Virus record (IMG/VR): IMGVR_UViG_3300027608_000024
Span: 1-64,000 of that record
DNA: 64,000 nucleotides
Reading direction: 5' to 3' (one strand)
Source of the DNA: a virus
A program made the position numbers and the translations under genes. The notes under the pieces are model-generated. The model ran no database searches, had not been told where the DNA came from, and saw only the letters and a list, made by a program, of their open reading frames with translations. This document shows, one piece after another, positions 48,847-58,577 of this stretch. Within the stretch, counting starts at the first letter, position 1. Each line of letters starts with the position of its first letter.

Positions 48847-50099
48847 TGGCATCTAGTGAACTTTACTTAGTTTCAAAAGTCATTCTTGAAAAAGAAACAA
48901 ACATACCTATTCGTGCTGGGCTAAAGCCAGACCACCTAACTGGTGAGTGGCAAGGTGTATGGCAGTGGATCTTAGAGTTCCAACGTGCTCATGGTTCTGT
49001 ACCTACTGAGCGTGTATTCATGCAACAGTTTGGTGGCATCACCTTACATGACGTCAAGGACGAACCATTCTCAAGATTGCTTGATGAAATCTTTGATGCT
49101 TACCGCAAGCGTTGCATGCTGGACGCATTACAACCAGCAATCAATGCACTCAACGACGATGACATTGACAAAGCAATGTCAACACTTGCGTCGGGTTTAC
49201 AGAAAGCAAGTGTTGAAGCTTCTAGGTTGCGTGACGTAGACATTATTCAAAACTACGAGAACCGTCTTAACCGCTATGAAGAGATGCGCTTACAACCAAA
49301 CGCACTACGCGGAATCCCTACAGGATTTCATGGTCTTGACAAGATCACGCATGGCCTACGCCCACAGCAGTTCATTGTCTTTGCAGGTGAGCCTAAGCGT
49401 GGTAAATCTTTGTTTGCCTTGATCGTTGCTAACTCAGCGCACATCTACGGCAAGCGCCCTCTCTTCGTGTCCTTTGAAATGAGCATTGAAGAACAGGAGG
49501 CTCGCTACGACGCTTTGATTGCAAAAGTACCGTATGGCCGAATCCTTGCTGGAGATCTCACGAACAAGGACATGGAGAAAATTCGTAAAGCATTATCCAT
49601 CCGCAAACACATGCAACCGTTTGTGTTCAGTGAGGACACCGCTTCTCTAACAACTGTTAGCGGGCTTGCTGGAAAAGTACAAGAGTACCAACCGGACTTG
49701 CTAGTCGTGGACGGCGTGTACCTAATGGATGACGAAGAGGGCGAAGCAAAAGGTTCACCTCAAGCACTCACCAATATCACTCGTTCACTAAAACGACTTG
49801 CACAAAGGTTTGACATTCCTGTAGTTGCCACAACCCAAGTACTGTCTTGGAAACTAGGGAACAAGAAGACGCGTGCGGTAACAGCAGACGCAATTGGTTA
49901 CACCTCCTCATTCGCTCAAGACGCCGACTTAATCCTTGGTGTTGAGCGCAACCCAGACATGGATGACCAAGCAATCATCAGAGTTGTACTAGCAAGGTCT
50001 TCGCCAAATGGTGAAGTACACATCAAGTGGGATTGGACAACAATGGAGTTTGAGGAGGTATACGAGAATGGCGCAGACTTCGACCCCTCTTTCGACTGA
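48846..50099 (+). CDS. dnaB-like: Replicative DNA helicase, DnaB-like
   Basis: A 417-residue RecA-fold helicase. The N-terminal 130 residues are the helical primase-interaction domain. Walker A is FAGEPKRGKSLFALIVANSA near residue 180. H1a-like LFVSFEMSIEEQEARYD follows. Walker B is LLVVDGVYLMDD near 284, then IPVVATTQVLSWK and the DLILGVERN arginine region. Lys in the P-loop is intact, but GEPKRGKS differs from the usual GRPxxGKT. It unwinds DNA at the fork and overlaps the primase gene by 32 bp. Confidence 0.85.
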   Translation: MASSELYLVSKVILEKETNIPIRAGLKPDHLTGEWQGVWQWILEFQRAHGSVPTERVFMQQFGGITLHDVKDEPFSRLLDEIFDAYRKRCMLDALQPAINALNDDDIDKAMSTLASGLQKASVEASRLRDVDIIQNYENRLNRYEEMRLQPNALRGIPTGFHGLDKITHGLRPQQFIVFAGEPKRGKSLFALIVANSAHIYGKRPLFVSFEMSIEEQEARYDALIAKVPYGRILAGDLTNKDMEKIRKALSIRKHMQPFVFSEDTASLTTVSGLAGKVQEYQPDLLVVDGVYLMDDEEGEAKGSPQALTNITRSLKRLAQRFDIPVVATTQVLSWKLGNKKTRAVTADAIGYTSSFAQDADLILGVERNPDMDDQAIIRVVLARSSPNGEVHIKWDWTTMEFEEVYENGADFDPSFD

Positions 50100-50985
50100 T
50101 GTTGCTCTAATCCTTGAAACAGCAGGAGTAGAGATATCCAAGATTGGTGACAGGGAAATTACAGGCAAGTGCCCAGTCCACATCCACACAACTGGCCGTG
50201 CTGACAACTCTCCGTCATGGAGCATCAACTCCTCCAGTGGCTTATGGATCTGCTTCTCGTGTGGCGCTCGCGGCACCTTGTCGTCATTGCTCTACCAGCT
50301 AATTGGTGATAGCTCCATATCGGCACAGCAGTTTCTTATTAATGCTGGAATGCAGCGTTTGACGGATGGGCCAAAGCCACTTGAACTAACCCCGCTTGTA
50401 AACCCAGATGCGTTTTTAAAGTTTGATCGTGTATCCGATAAGCGTTGCCTATCTAAGAACCTAAACCCAGAACTGGTTTACAGGCATGGTGTTAGGTGGA
50501 ACACATCTAATAAGACATGGGCCTTGCCGATTATCTCAGCTACTGGGCAACTTAAAGGCTGGCAGGAAAAGAAACCAGGATGGGTTCGTAACTTTCCTGT
50601 TGGTGTAGAAAAAGGCAAAACCCTGTTTGGCATTGAAAGGTTCCGTGGACGAACAGCCGTTCTGGTAGAGTCTCCTTTAGACATTGTTAGGTTTGCAGAT
50701 GTCTTTTCTAAACCAAGTGCTCTAGCTTCATTTGGTGCACAAGTTAGTAGGGCTCAAATGGATTTACTTTTACATGTTGCTGATTCAGTTGTTGTTGCAA
50801 TGGACAACGACCAGGCAGGTATTGAATCAAGCAAGAAGCTTTACAAGTTTATGGGTACGCCCCGCAAAGGCATCAAGTGGTGGAACTACAGCAACACCGA
50901 AGCTAAAGATATAGGCGACATGACAGACGAAGAGATTGAAGAAGGATTACTAACAGCAACAGTAGTTCCTCCCTGGATTGGCTAA
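50068..50985 (+). CDS. DNA primase (CHC2 zinc finger plus Toprim)
   Basis: Start ATG 50068 with GAGGAGG upstream, inside the helicase gene. Residues 33-68 form a CHC2 zinc finger (CPVHIHTTG, then WICFSCGARG). Residues 195-260 form a Toprim domain (AVLVESPLDIVRFADV with the catalytic Glu, then VVVAMDNDQAG with the DxD). At 305 residues it is compact, lacking a C-terminal helicase-binding domain. It makes RNA primers for the lagging strand. Confidence 0.88.
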   Translation: MAQTSTPLSTDVALILETAGVEISKIGDREITGKCPVHIHTTGRADNSPSWSINSSSGLWICFSCGARGTLSSLLYQLIGDSSISAQQFLINAGMQRLTDGPKPLELTPLVNPDAFLKFDRVSDKRCLSKNLNPELVYRHGVRWNTSNKTWALPIISATGQLKGWQEKKPGWVRNFPVGVEKGKTLFGIERFRGRTAVLVESPLDIVRFADVFSKPSALASFGAQVSRAQMDLLLHVADSVVVAMDNDQAGIESSKKLYKFMGTPRKGIKWWNYSNTEAKDIGDMTDEEIEEGLLTATVVPPWIG

Positions 50986-52532
50986 TGTTTAACGGAAAGC
51001 TGTACCCATATCAAGAAGAGTCAGTTGACCGCATGGTTGACCGTGGCCAGATGCTCTTAGGTCTTGTTATGGGCGCAGGTAAGACAGTCACAACTATTGC
51101 TTGCATTGAGCAGCTCATGGAAGCTAACGAAGTTGAAAAGTGCCTAGTCATAGTTCCCTCATCCCTCAAGTATCAGTGGAAACGCGAGATTGAACGTTTC
51201 ACAAACTCACGAGTCATTGTCATTGACGGTACGCCCAAAACCAGGGAAAAAGCATGGAGAGCAACCCTCTCAGCTAAGTACATTATTGCTAACCCTGAGA
51301 CACTTATACGAGATTCGTCTCACTGTCTTAAAGTCAACTTCCAATCAGTTGTTGTTGACGAAGCAACAATCATTAAGTCTAGGGTCAGCAAACGCTCAAA
51401 GATGATTAAAAAGATTGGCAAGAGGGTGCACTATAGGTTTGCCCTTACTGGCCAGCCAATTGAAAACAGGCCAGAAGAGTTGTTCTCAATTATGGAGTTT
51501 GTTGACCCAGATGTACTTGGTCGGTTTGACCTGTTTGACAGGACGTTTATTGTTAGGGACCACTACGGTAAAGCAACTAGGTACAGGAACTTAAAGTCTT
51601 TGCACGAGTCAATGAGCGAATGCATGGTTCGTAAAACACGCGAGGACATTGCAGACCAACTGCCAAACATTATTCATCAAACCATCCCAGTTCCTTTTGA
51701 TGCGGCAGGGGCTAGTCTTTACAGAACCATATCAACTGACCTTCTTAATGAGCTTCAAAAGGTTCTTAATACCCATGGTGCTGGATTTAACTTGTGGAAA
51801 CACTATAACGACCCAGCTTCTAATGAGGCCCAAGGTCAGATTATGTCTCGCCTAACCGTATTGCGGATGCTATGCGATAACCCCCATTTAGTAACAAGGT
51901 CAGCTGCAGCATACGCCGACCCCAACAGACCCAACCAAGGTAGTGCTTATGCAGACGCAATTACTAAAAAAGGTTTTGTAACCCCAAACCTCGGTTCCCC
52001 AAAACTAGATGCCGTGATGGACTACATCACTCAAGTTCTTGACGAAGACCCAAAGAACAAGGTAGTTCTTTTTTCATTCTTTAAAGAAAACTTAAAGCTT
52101 CTAAAAGCAGCTACCGCCCGCATCACTAACAGTGTTCTTTTTACAGGGGACATGTCATCAGAAGAAAAAGACCAAGCCAAGCAACAATTTTCCAACGACC
52201 CTAACACTCGGCTCTTCTTATCATCAGACGCTGGTGGTTACGGCGTTGACCTACCCATGGCTAACTATTTAATCTCTTATGACCTTCCTTGGAGTAGCGG
52301 CAAGCTTGAACAAAGAGAAGCTCGTATCATTAGGTTGTCTTCACAATTCTCTCATGTTACGATTGCCACGTTCGTCATGCAAGGTTCCATTGAAGAAAGA
52401 CAATACGAGATGCTTCAGCAGAAGCGTTCAATCAATGAAGCTTTCGTTGACGGAAAACATCACGACATTCGTGGTGGATTTGACATCATGTTAGGTAGTC
52501 TTACATCCTTCCTAAGAGAATCACAGGTTTAA
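50985..52532 (+). CDS. SNF2-type superfamily 2 ATPase/helicase
   Basis: A 515-residue protein. Motif I is LVMGAGKTVTTIACIEQL near residue 28. Motif II is VVVDEATIIKS near 124, with DEAT in place of DEAH. Motif III is FALTGQPIENRPEELFSIM. The second RecA domain has VVLFSFFKENLKLLK, FLSSDAGGYGVDLPMANYLI and REARIIRLSS (motif VI). SNF2 proteins translocate on dsDNA and remodel protein-DNA complexes. In phages they accompany replication or recombination. It begins in a one-base overlap with the primase stop. Confidence 0.85.
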   Translation: MFNGKLYPYQEESVDRMVDRGQMLLGLVMGAGKTVTTIACIEQLMEANEVEKCLVIVPSSLKYQWKREIERFTNSRVIVIDGTPKTREKAWRATLSAKYIIANPETLIRDSSHCLKVNFQSVVVDEATIIKSRVSKRSKMIKKIGKRVHYRFALTGQPIENRPEELFSIMEFVDPDVLGRFDLFDRTFIVRDHYGKATRYRNLKSLHESMSECMVRKTREDIADQLPNIIHQTIPVPFDAAGASLYRTISTDLLNELQKVLNTHGAGFNLWKHYNDPASNEAQGQIMSRLTVLRMLCDNPHLVTRSAAAYADPNRPNQGSAYADAITKKGFVTPNLGSPKLDAVMDYITQVLDEDPKNKVVLFSFFKENLKLLKAATARITNSVLFTGDMSSEEKDQAKQQFSNDPNTRLFLSSDAGGYGVDLPMANYLISYDLPWSSGKLEQREARIIRLSSQFSHVTIATFVMQGSIEERQYEMLQQKRSINEAFVDGKHHDIRGGFDIMLGSLTSFLRESQV

Positions 52533-52533
52533 A

Positions 52534-52956
52534 ATGTCAGACAAAATTGACAAAGATACTATTAGTCGGTTAATTGAGGAATACAAAAACTCAAGACACA
52601 TGGCAGACAAAGTTCAAGCACGAGTTGATGAGTTTAAAAAAGAACTAACTCGCTTAGTGAAGATGCACGGCAAGCCTGATGACAGGGGACACCTATGGTT
52701 GCCTGGTTTAGAGAACCAGGTAAAGCACGAACGTCGCGTAAGCAAATCTTTTGACCTTCAGTCCGCAAAAGAATGGGCTAAAGAAATTGGAATCTGGGAT
52801 GAAGTTAAAGAGGTAGTTGAAACTACCAGCGAAGACCAGATTTTAAAGTACGTGTGGTCACACCCAGAGCATGAGTCCACCCTTGCCTCTTTCTATAGCG
52901 AGAAAGAGTCATGGGCATTTAAAGTAGTTGATCAAAAGAGCTACGACGATGAGTAA
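52534..52956 (+). CDS. Hypothetical coiled-coil protein (140 aa)
   Basis: The N-terminal coil (LIEEYKNSRHMADKVQARVD, then EFKKELTRLV) is followed by a compact domain (GKPDDRGHLWLPGLENQVKH) and a helical end with SFYSEKESWAFKVV. It is a small protein of the type common in actinophage replication operons, function unknown. It follows the SNF2 stop by one base. Confidence 0.55.
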   Translation: MSDKIDKDTISRLIEEYKNSRHMADKVQARVDEFKKELTRLVKMHGKPDDRGHLWLPGLENQVKHERRVSKSFDLQSAKEWAKEIGIWDEVKEVVETTSEDQILKYVWSHPEHESTLASFYSEKESWAFKVVDQKSYDDE

Positions 52957-53134
52957 TTTGTACAACCCATACACAAAGCCAAAAAAAGAAGAAAACCCTC
53001 ATATGCCTGCCAAAGATCAGCTTATGATTGAAAACAAGATGCTGGTAAAAAAAGTGCGTGAGTTAAGAGCAGAAGTTGAATTACTTAAAGCGGTAATCCA
53101 AGATTTAGACGAAGAGTATTTTAATGAATCGTGA
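52949..53134 (+). CDS. Small coiled-coil protein (61 aa)
   Basis: Start ATG 52949 in an 8-bp overlap. The N-terminus is polar (YNPYTKPKKEENPHMPAKD) and the remainder is a leucine-heptad coil (MLVKKVRELRAEVELLKAVI). It is likely to dimerise. No family is recognised; it is coupled to a MerR-like protein gene, which it overlaps by 11 bp. Confidence 0.5.
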   Translation: MSNLYNPYTKPKKEENPHMPAKDQLMIENKMLVKKVRELRAEVELLKAVIQDLDEEYFNES

Positions 53135-53561
53135 CCCTCTTGCTTTCTTTAATAGCCTTCCAGACTTTCCTGGAAAGACTGCACCGAAGAACCGCAAGAT
53201 TGTTTCAAAAGATCCTTTAGCTGAAGATAGGCTTAATGGCGCTAAGTCAAAGATTATGAAGATCAATGGCGTTGACAGACAGTTTTTTACAGTAGGTGAA
53301 TTAGCTAAGGCAGTTAACCGTAAGCCCGTTACAATCAGGTCATGGGAATTGAACGGTTGGTTGCCAAAAGCCAAGTACCGAACACCAGCACCCAAGGGAA
53401 CACAAATTCCTGGAAAAGTTGCAAAAGGACGTAGGCTTTACTCGCTAGAGCAAGTAGAGTTTCTACTAACCGCGCTGTTGCGGTTTGAGATAGACAACCC
53501 AGCGAAGGCCAACTGGGACGGCTTCAGACAGCACATAAAAAACCAATGGCCCAACGATTAA
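53124..53561 (+). CDS. MerR-like HTH DNA-binding protein
   Basis: A 145-residue protein with FFTVGELAKAVNRKPVTIRS, then WELNGWLPKAKYR (residues 54-86), the winged HTH of the MerR/excisionase type. GRRLYSLEQVEFLLTALLRF completes the wing and following helix. It binds DNA, probably as a regulator or replication accessory factor. No metal or drug-binding domain is present. Confidence 0.75.
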   Translation: MNRDPLAFFNSLPDFPGKTAPKNRKIVSKDPLAEDRLNGAKSKIMKINGVDRQFFTVGELAKAVNRKPVTIRSWELNGWLPKAKYRTPAPKGTQIPGKVAKGRRLYSLEQVEFLLTALLRFEIDNPAKANWDGFRQHIKNQWPND

Positions 53562-53572
53562 GGAAAAACATT

Positions 53573-54277
53573 ATGAGCAGATACGAAGATGACGAAAACG
53601 AGATTGTTGAGGATGCACCAGTACGTGCACCCAAGACAGCCAAGTTGGTAGTTGAAGATATTGAAGAAGAGGAAGAGCGACCCGCTTCTGCCTCTAGGGT
53701 AATCCGTCGTGGTTGGGGTGCAGCAGATTCTGTCAAGCACGCCGACTCACCATACGCACAACGGTTGCGTGTAATGGAAGATCCCATTGTCATCAAGTTC
53801 CTTGAAGACGAACCCTACGCCTCTTACCGCCAGCACTGGGTAGAGCGTTCAGGTCAGAAGTCATTCACTTGCATTGCGGACATTGACCCTAAGGGTTGTC
53901 CTCTTTGTGACGCAGGTAGCCGTCCGTCAACACGCTTTGCATTTAACGTAGTTTTGCTTAGCCCAGACAGCGACTCAACAATCAAGTCCTACGAAGTAGG
54001 CCCACGAGTAATTGACCAACTTAAGAACTTTCACAACGATCCTCGTCAGGGACCTTTGTCAAAGCACTTTTGGGCAGTCAGCCGTTCGGGTAAGGGCGCA
54101 ACATCCGCTACCAATCATCAGTTGGTAAAGGACCGCGACCTTGAAGAGTGGAACCTCACTGAGCCAACTGCGGAAGAACTTAAAGACTTCCGTAACAAGT
54201 CCTACACTCCGGACATCATTCAGATTCCTTCTCGCAAGGATCTCCAGCAGATTGCTCTTGAAGATCTGGACGACTGA
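53573..54277 (+). CDS. Probable single-stranded DNA-binding protein
   Basis: Start ATG 53573 with AAGGAAAAACATT upstream. The N-terminus is acidic (DDENEIVEDAP). The central part, YRQHWVERSGQKSFTCIADI and DPKGCPLCDAG, has a CPLC zinc pair and matches actinophage ssDNA-binding proteins encoded before the polymerase. The C-terminus ends in an acidic tail (ALEDLDD), as in SSB proteins that recruit partners. The role follows from position and acidic tail; no OB-fold is proven. Confidence 0.65.
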   Translation: MSRYEDDENEIVEDAPVRAPKTAKLVVEDIEEEEERPASASRVIRRGWGAADSVKHADSPYAQRLRVMEDPIVIKFLEDEPYASYRQHWVERSGQKSFTCIADIDPKGCPLCDAGSRPSTRFAFNVVLLSPDSDSTIKSYEVGPRVIDQLKNFHNDPRQGPLSKHFWAVSRSGKGATSATNHQLVKDRDLEEWNLTEPTAEELKDFRNKSYTPDIIQIPSRKDLQQIALEDLDD

Positions 54278-54282
54278 TATCC

Positions 54283-56373
54283 GTGGCGCATGATGCGTTT
54301 GAGGTGGGGGGCAGAAATGCCCCCCACTTCGTATCTACAGTAGAAGAACTAGAAGAGATTGTTCGCGTAGTACAAGAGCATGGCGCTTTTGTATTTGACG
54401 TTGAAACATACGGTGCTATTGATCGCCACCCCGATGTTGAGAAGTGGATTGAAAAGGAATGGCAAGAACACCTTGCTACTCTGAAAACAACTAACGATGA
54501 TGTACTGGCTCGTGCTAGGGAAATCATTGTTGGGCGTTGGAAGAACATGCTTGCACTTGACCCACTCCGCAACAGCGTCTTTTGGATTGCTATTGCCACA
54601 GAGGGACGTTCATGGGCAATCCCCATGGGCCACCCCAACGGCGAGGTAATTGTTCCAGAAGAACGAGGTGATGGCTCTACAGTACCTCCGCCCGGTTATA
54701 GGAAGTTTACGGCCAGTGGCAAAGAGTCCATGGCCAAAGCAAGATACTTTAAGCCAGCGGTGTTTAGTCCTGCCCCAAAGCAGTTGACTCCAGCAGAAGT
54801 TTTTGAAGTTCTACGTCCGTTGTTCTTTAGTGACATTGTTAAAATTGGCCACAACGTAAAGTTTGATGCACGGTCAGTTCGTAAATACTTTGGTGGGGAT
54901 TTACCTGAGGGTCCTTTTCTTGACACGATGCTTATGCAGCATATTGTTAATGAGAACTTGATGGAGTACAACCTTGCGCATTTGATTTCTCATAACTTTT
55001 CGGGGTTCAGTGCTTACCATCGTGATGGCAAGCTAGGCGCATTCATCACTGAGGTGTCTTTTTCTAAAGCGTTACATTACGTGCACTTAGACGCACGTTG
55101 GACTTGGCTTTTATACAAGGTGTTATATAAAAAGGTAACACACGTCCCCGAGCTACTTAACTCTCTTCGCCAAGACATGCAGGTATTACGCGTCATCATG
55201 GAGATGGAAGACACTGGTATCCCAGTCAACCAACGTGAGATGACTGCTTTGGGCAAGCGTCTTGAGGTTAGATTAAACGAGATACTTCTTGACCTCAATG
55301 ATTACGCTCCCCCAGGGTTTAACCCCGACAGTTCAAAGCACAAACAACAGTTGTTGTTTAATAAGAAGCGTGAGGGTGGCCTTGGACTTAAGTCAGTAAA
55401 GACAACCCCTGGTGGTAACGCCTCAGTAGACGAGGAAGCTTTACACAAACTTGAGACCAAGCACCCAGTAGTGCCCATGTTGCTTGAGTGGGCAGAAACA
55501 AAGAAGTTGGTTACAACTTACGTTGACGGGCTACTACCAAAACTCCACAATGGCAGACTTCACCCCTCGTTCCACCTACATAGGACTGCAACTGGTCGTC
55601 TATCTTCAAGCAACCCCAACCTGCAGAACATCCCCCGTGACAGCACGGTGCGCAACTTATTTAGGGCACCAGCAGGTTATGAACTATTAGTTGCTGACTA
55701 TGACCAGATTGAACTTCGGGTTATGTGCATGTTTTCCCATGACCCTAAAATGAGTGAGTTCTTCCTTACAGGAGAAGACATCCACTCAGGAGCAGCGGCA
55801 CTTGTATTAGGCAAGGACGTTAGTGAAGTTACCGCAGAAGAACGACAACTTGGTAAAGGTGTTAACTTTTTGACTGCCTATGGCGGTGGCGCACAAAAGC
55901 TTGCCCGCACGACTGGTATAGACGAAGACCATGCCAAGCACGTAATTGACCAGTACTATCGACAGTTCTCAGGTATTACCAAGTGGAAGCAAGAAGTCAT
56001 TGCTGAGGGCAGGTCTAAGGGTTACGTTTCTACAATCTCAGGTAGGCGCCGGCATTTGCCAGATCTTTGCTCATCAGATAACAACTTGAAAGCACGAGCA
56101 GAACGACAAGCAGTAAACGCAGTCGTTCAAGGTTCAGCCGCTGACATCTGTAAGAAAGCAATGATTGACGTTTACGAGGCCCTATCTGGGCTTGAGGCAA
56201 ACATGCTGGTACAAGTTCATGACGAATTACTAGTTATGACACGAACCGAGTTATCCGCTGATATATTCCCAGTAATGATAAATGCCATGGGGGACGGGGT
56301 TGTGTACGAAGGTATACCATTAAAGGTATCAGGCCATGCAGCATCCAGTTGGGCCGAGGCAAAAGGTAAATAG
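54283..56373 (+). CDS. polA: Family A DNA polymerase with 3'-5' exonuclease
   Basis: GTG start at 54283. The exonuclease domain has ExoI AFVFDVETYG (near 38), ExoII GHNVKFDARSV (near 190) and ExoIII-like YVHLDARWTWLL (near 266). The polymerase domain has HRTATGRLSSSNPNLQNIPR, motif A LLVADYDQIELRVM (near 468), O-helix RQLGKGVNFLTAYGGG (near 522, Phe at the position that excludes dideoxynucleotides) and motif C LVQVHDELLV (near 644). No 5'-nuclease domain is fused. It replicates the phage genome. Confidence 0.95.
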   Translation: MAHDAFEVGGRNAPHFVSTVEELEEIVRVVQEHGAFVFDVETYGAIDRHPDVEKWIEKEWQEHLATLKTTNDDVLARAREIIVGRWKNMLALDPLRNSVFWIAIATEGRSWAIPMGHPNGEVIVPEERGDGSTVPPPGYRKFTASGKESMAKARYFKPAVFSPAPKQLTPAEVFEVLRPLFFSDIVKIGHNVKFDARSVRKYFGGDLPEGPFLDTMLMQHIVNENLMEYNLAHLISHNFSGFSAYHRDGKLGAFITEVSFSKALHYVHLDARWTWLLYKVLYKKVTHVPELLNSLRQDMQVLRVIMEMEDTGIPVNQREMTALGKRLEVRLNEILLDLNDYAPPGFNPDSSKHKQQLLFNKKREGGLGLKSVKTTPGGNASVDEEALHKLETKHPVVPMLLEWAETKKLVTTYVDGLLPKLHNGRLHPSFHLHRTATGRLSSSNPNLQNIPRDSTVRNLFRAPAGYELLVADYDQIELRVMCMFSHDPKMSEFFLTGEDIHSGAAALVLGKDVSEVTAEERQLGKGVNFLTAYGGGAQKLARTTGIDEDHAKHVIDQYYRQFSGITKWKQEVIAEGRSKGYVSTISGRRRHLPDLCSSDNNLKARAERQAVNAVVQGSAADICKKAMIDVYEALSGLEANMLVQVHDELLVMTRTELSADIFPVMINAMGDGVVYEGIPLKVSGHAASSWAEAKGK

Positions 56374-56374
56374 C

Positions 56375-56806
56375 ATGCCCCATACTCCTATAGATAAGCG
56401 AAACTTCTATTTATCCCTTTCAATTGCCGAAGGGCAAAAGATTGCATCATCAGCTGGGTTTTCCGTACCTTCAACAGAAGTACAGGAAAGCGAAATCATG
56501 GACATTATTAGCAAGTGGGTAATACTTGCTAGCATGGGCATCTTTGAAACCACCCAAAACTGTGCTGAATGGATGTTAGAAGTTGTCAAAGTACACAACG
56601 ACCTAACTGAGTCTGAGCTTGAAAACACAAAGAACGTAATACTTTCTTTTGGAATGGCTTTAGTTTCCCATCTTGTAGATAACGATATGTTGTTGCTTCC
56701 AGAAAGATCTGGAAGTAGCCTTGTAAAAGAAGATAGTTCTGCTATCTTTAGTTTCCTAACTTTTGCAACAGAAGACGACGAAGAGGAAGATTACGAAGAT
56801 GAGTGA
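56375..56806 (+). CDS. Hypothetical helical protein (143 aa)
   Basis: Start ATG 56375. The sequence is mostly helical (LSLSIAEGQKIASSAGFSVP; CAEWMLEVVKVHNDLTESEL; VILSFGMALVSHLVDN) with an acidic tail (TEDDEEEDYEDE). No family is recognised. The acidic end and coupling to the polymerase operon suggest a replication accessory protein. Confidence 0.55.
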   Translation: MPHTPIDKRNFYLSLSIAEGQKIASSAGFSVPSTEVQESEIMDIISKWVILASMGIFETTQNCAEWMLEVVKVHNDLTESELENTKNVILSFGMALVSHLVDNDMLLLPERSGSSLVKEDSSAIFSFLTFATEDDEEEDYEDE

Positions 56807-57209
56807 TTGGTGGTCACGTCAGTTATCAACTCCACAGCAACGTACGGCTCCACGGCAGGAGAACCATTCTTCGCCTCCCGTTACGCCTCCTGCACGTTTT
56901 GGCTCTATCCAAATCCCAGTACAGCATCAGCCACAACCCCAACAACCACAGCAACGTGTACTTGATGAGAACCGCGCACCTACTGAGAATGTTTCTATGG
57001 GTGACGCAATCCGTTTGTGGAAGGGTGGCGAAGCCGCCAAAAAGCAACCCGATATGTACTGCCCCGAATGCGGTAGTCAAAACATATTTGTTCGTACAGC
57101 CAAAGGTGGCAACACCATGATTTCAGGTAGTAACCCAGCACCCCGTTGTTTTGAATGCGGTTGGAATGGTATTTACGATCAAGGTTCGCAGTCCTCTTGG
57201 GCTGTCTAA
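56799..57209 (+). CDS. Zinc-ribbon protein with Pro/Gln-rich linker
   Basis: Start ATG 56799 in an 8-bp overlap. Residues 1-70 are disordered and rich in Pro, Gln and Arg (PVQHQPQPQQPQQRVL). The C-terminal 50 residues form a zinc ribbon (MYCPECGSQNIFVRTAKGG, then RCFECGWNGIYDQ). Such proteins commonly tether a nucleic-acid contact to a replication complex. The gene precedes recA by 13 bp. Confidence 0.6.
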   Translation: MSDWWSRQLSTPQQRTAPRQENHSSPPVTPPARFGSIQIPVQHQPQPQQPQQRVLDENRAPTENVSMGDAIRLWKGGEAAKKQPDMYCPECGSQNIFVRTAKGGNTMISGSNPAPRCFECGWNGIYDQGSQSSWAV

Positions 57210-57222
57210 TTAGGAGCACAAA

Positions 57223-58239
57223 TTGAAAATTGAAGAGCATGAGACGCTTGCGTCTATTATTGCGTCCATCAACAAGAAGTACGGCGAAGACATTATTGTC
57301 CAAGGCAACCGTGTTAAAGAAGAACTTCCACGCATTACAACTGGCATCCTTGCATATGACTTGATGCTTGGTGGTGGTTGGCCTATGAACCAGTGGTCTG
57401 AAATCATTGGTGATGAGTCATCAGGCAAAACTGCAGTTGCTTACAAAACCATTGCGGCCAATCAGGCATTAGACCCTGAGTGGATTGCTATGTGGGTTGC
57501 GGCAGAAGAGTTTGTTCCCGAGTACGCCGCATCAATTGGTGTTGACTTGGAGCGTCTGTGGGTTGTTGAAACCAACATTATGGAGCATGCCTACGATCTA
57601 ATCATTAGGGCTATGCAGAACCGTGCTGTTGACTGCATTGTCCTTGACTCACTCCCAGCACTTGTTCCTGGCGATGAGGATGAGAAGACCATGGCAGAGT
57701 TTCAAATGGGCCTTGGTGCACGACTTACTGGTAAGTTCTTTCGTAAGTCATCCAAAGCGCAGAAGCGTTCTATGGTTAACGAAGACCGTGGTTGCACTGG
57801 GCTTATCATTAACCAGTGGCGTGAAAAGATTGGCGTCATGTACGGCGATCCTCGTACCACACCAGGTGGCAAGGCCAAGAATTTCCACTATTTCTGCCGT
57901 GTTGAAGTTAAGCGTGATGAGTGGATCAAGGAAAAGGATGAGCCAGTAGGCCAAACTATTCGTGGTCGTACCATGAAGAACAAGACCTACCGCCCACAGC
58001 AAGTAGCGCAGGTGGACTTCTATTTCACTGACTCAAACGGTTTTTCCCTTGGGGAGTTTGACACCATAAAAGATATCGTTAACATTTGTATTGCTACAGA
58101 AATCATTACTCGTGGTGGTGCCTATTACAACTATGACGGTCAAAAGTGGCAAGGCAAAGACGCCCTGTTACAGGGTGTACGAGAAGACCTAGGTCTACAG
58201 GCAATCCTTAAACAGAAAGCCACAGAGAAGTTTCTATGA
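57223..58239 (+). CDS. recA-like: RecA-like recombinase
   Basis: TTG start at 57223 follows TTAGGAGCACAAA. A 338-residue RecA/UvsX-class ATPase. Walker A is IIGDESSGKTAVAYKTI near residue 62, Walker B is DCIVLDSLPALVPG near 138, and L2-like LIINQWREKIGVMYGDP follows with the Gln of the DNA/ATP sensor. GGAYYNYDGQKWQGKDALLQ lies near the C-terminus. It promotes strand exchange for repair and recombination-dependent replication. Confidence 0.9.
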   Translation: MKIEEHETLASIIASINKKYGEDIIVQGNRVKEELPRITTGILAYDLMLGGGWPMNQWSEIIGDESSGKTAVAYKTIAANQALDPEWIAMWVAAEEFVPEYAASIGVDLERLWVVETNIMEHAYDLIIRAMQNRAVDCIVLDSLPALVPGDEDEKTMAEFQMGLGARLTGKFFRKSSKAQKRSMVNEDRGCTGLIINQWREKIGVMYGDPRTTPGGKAKNFHYFCRVEVKRDEWIKEKDEPVGQTIRGRTMKNKTYRPQQVAQVDFYFTDSNGFSLGEFDTIKDIVNICIATEIITRGGAYYNYDGQKWQGKDALLQGVREDLGLQAILKQKATEKFL

Positions 58240-58577
58240 TTCTTGGTCGTGAAGACCCAAAAGATAAACAACGCCAAATAATGAAAGCCTCTAAAAAGCA
58301 GGAACTACGATCTGCTAAGGCTTACAATGGCAGTCGCAATGCAGGATCAGGTTCTGGGTGGATGCGTAAGAATGACGTGCGCACCCATGACATGCTTATA
58401 GAAAACAAATTGACGTATAACGAAAAGTCTTATTCAATTAAGGCCAAAGAATTACAGGAGTTAACCCAACGTGCTGTACTTGAAGATAGGCTTCCTGTGT
58501 TGCAGTTCGATATTGGCGGGCGTAATTACGTCATCCTTAATGAAGCAGACTTTCAAATGATTATTGGAGAAGTATGA
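58236..58577 (+). CDS. Small PD-(D/E)XK nuclease-like protein
   Basis: A 113-residue protein overlapping recA by 4 bp. SAKAYNGSRNAGSGSGWMRK and NDVRTHDMLIENKLTYNEKS carry the Asp and Glu-x-Lys core of PD-(D/E)XK enzymes such as archaeal-type Holliday junction resolvases. SIKAKELQELTQRAVLEDRL and PVLQFDIGGRNYVIL complete the sheet. It probably cuts branched DNA during recombination. A second resolvase-like gene is at 60636. Confidence 0.65.
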   Translation: MILGREDPKDKQRQIMKASKKQELRSAKAYNGSRNAGSGSGWMRKNDVRTHDMLIENKLTYNEKSYSIKAKELQELTQRAVLEDRLPVLQFDIGGRNYVILNEADFQMIIGEV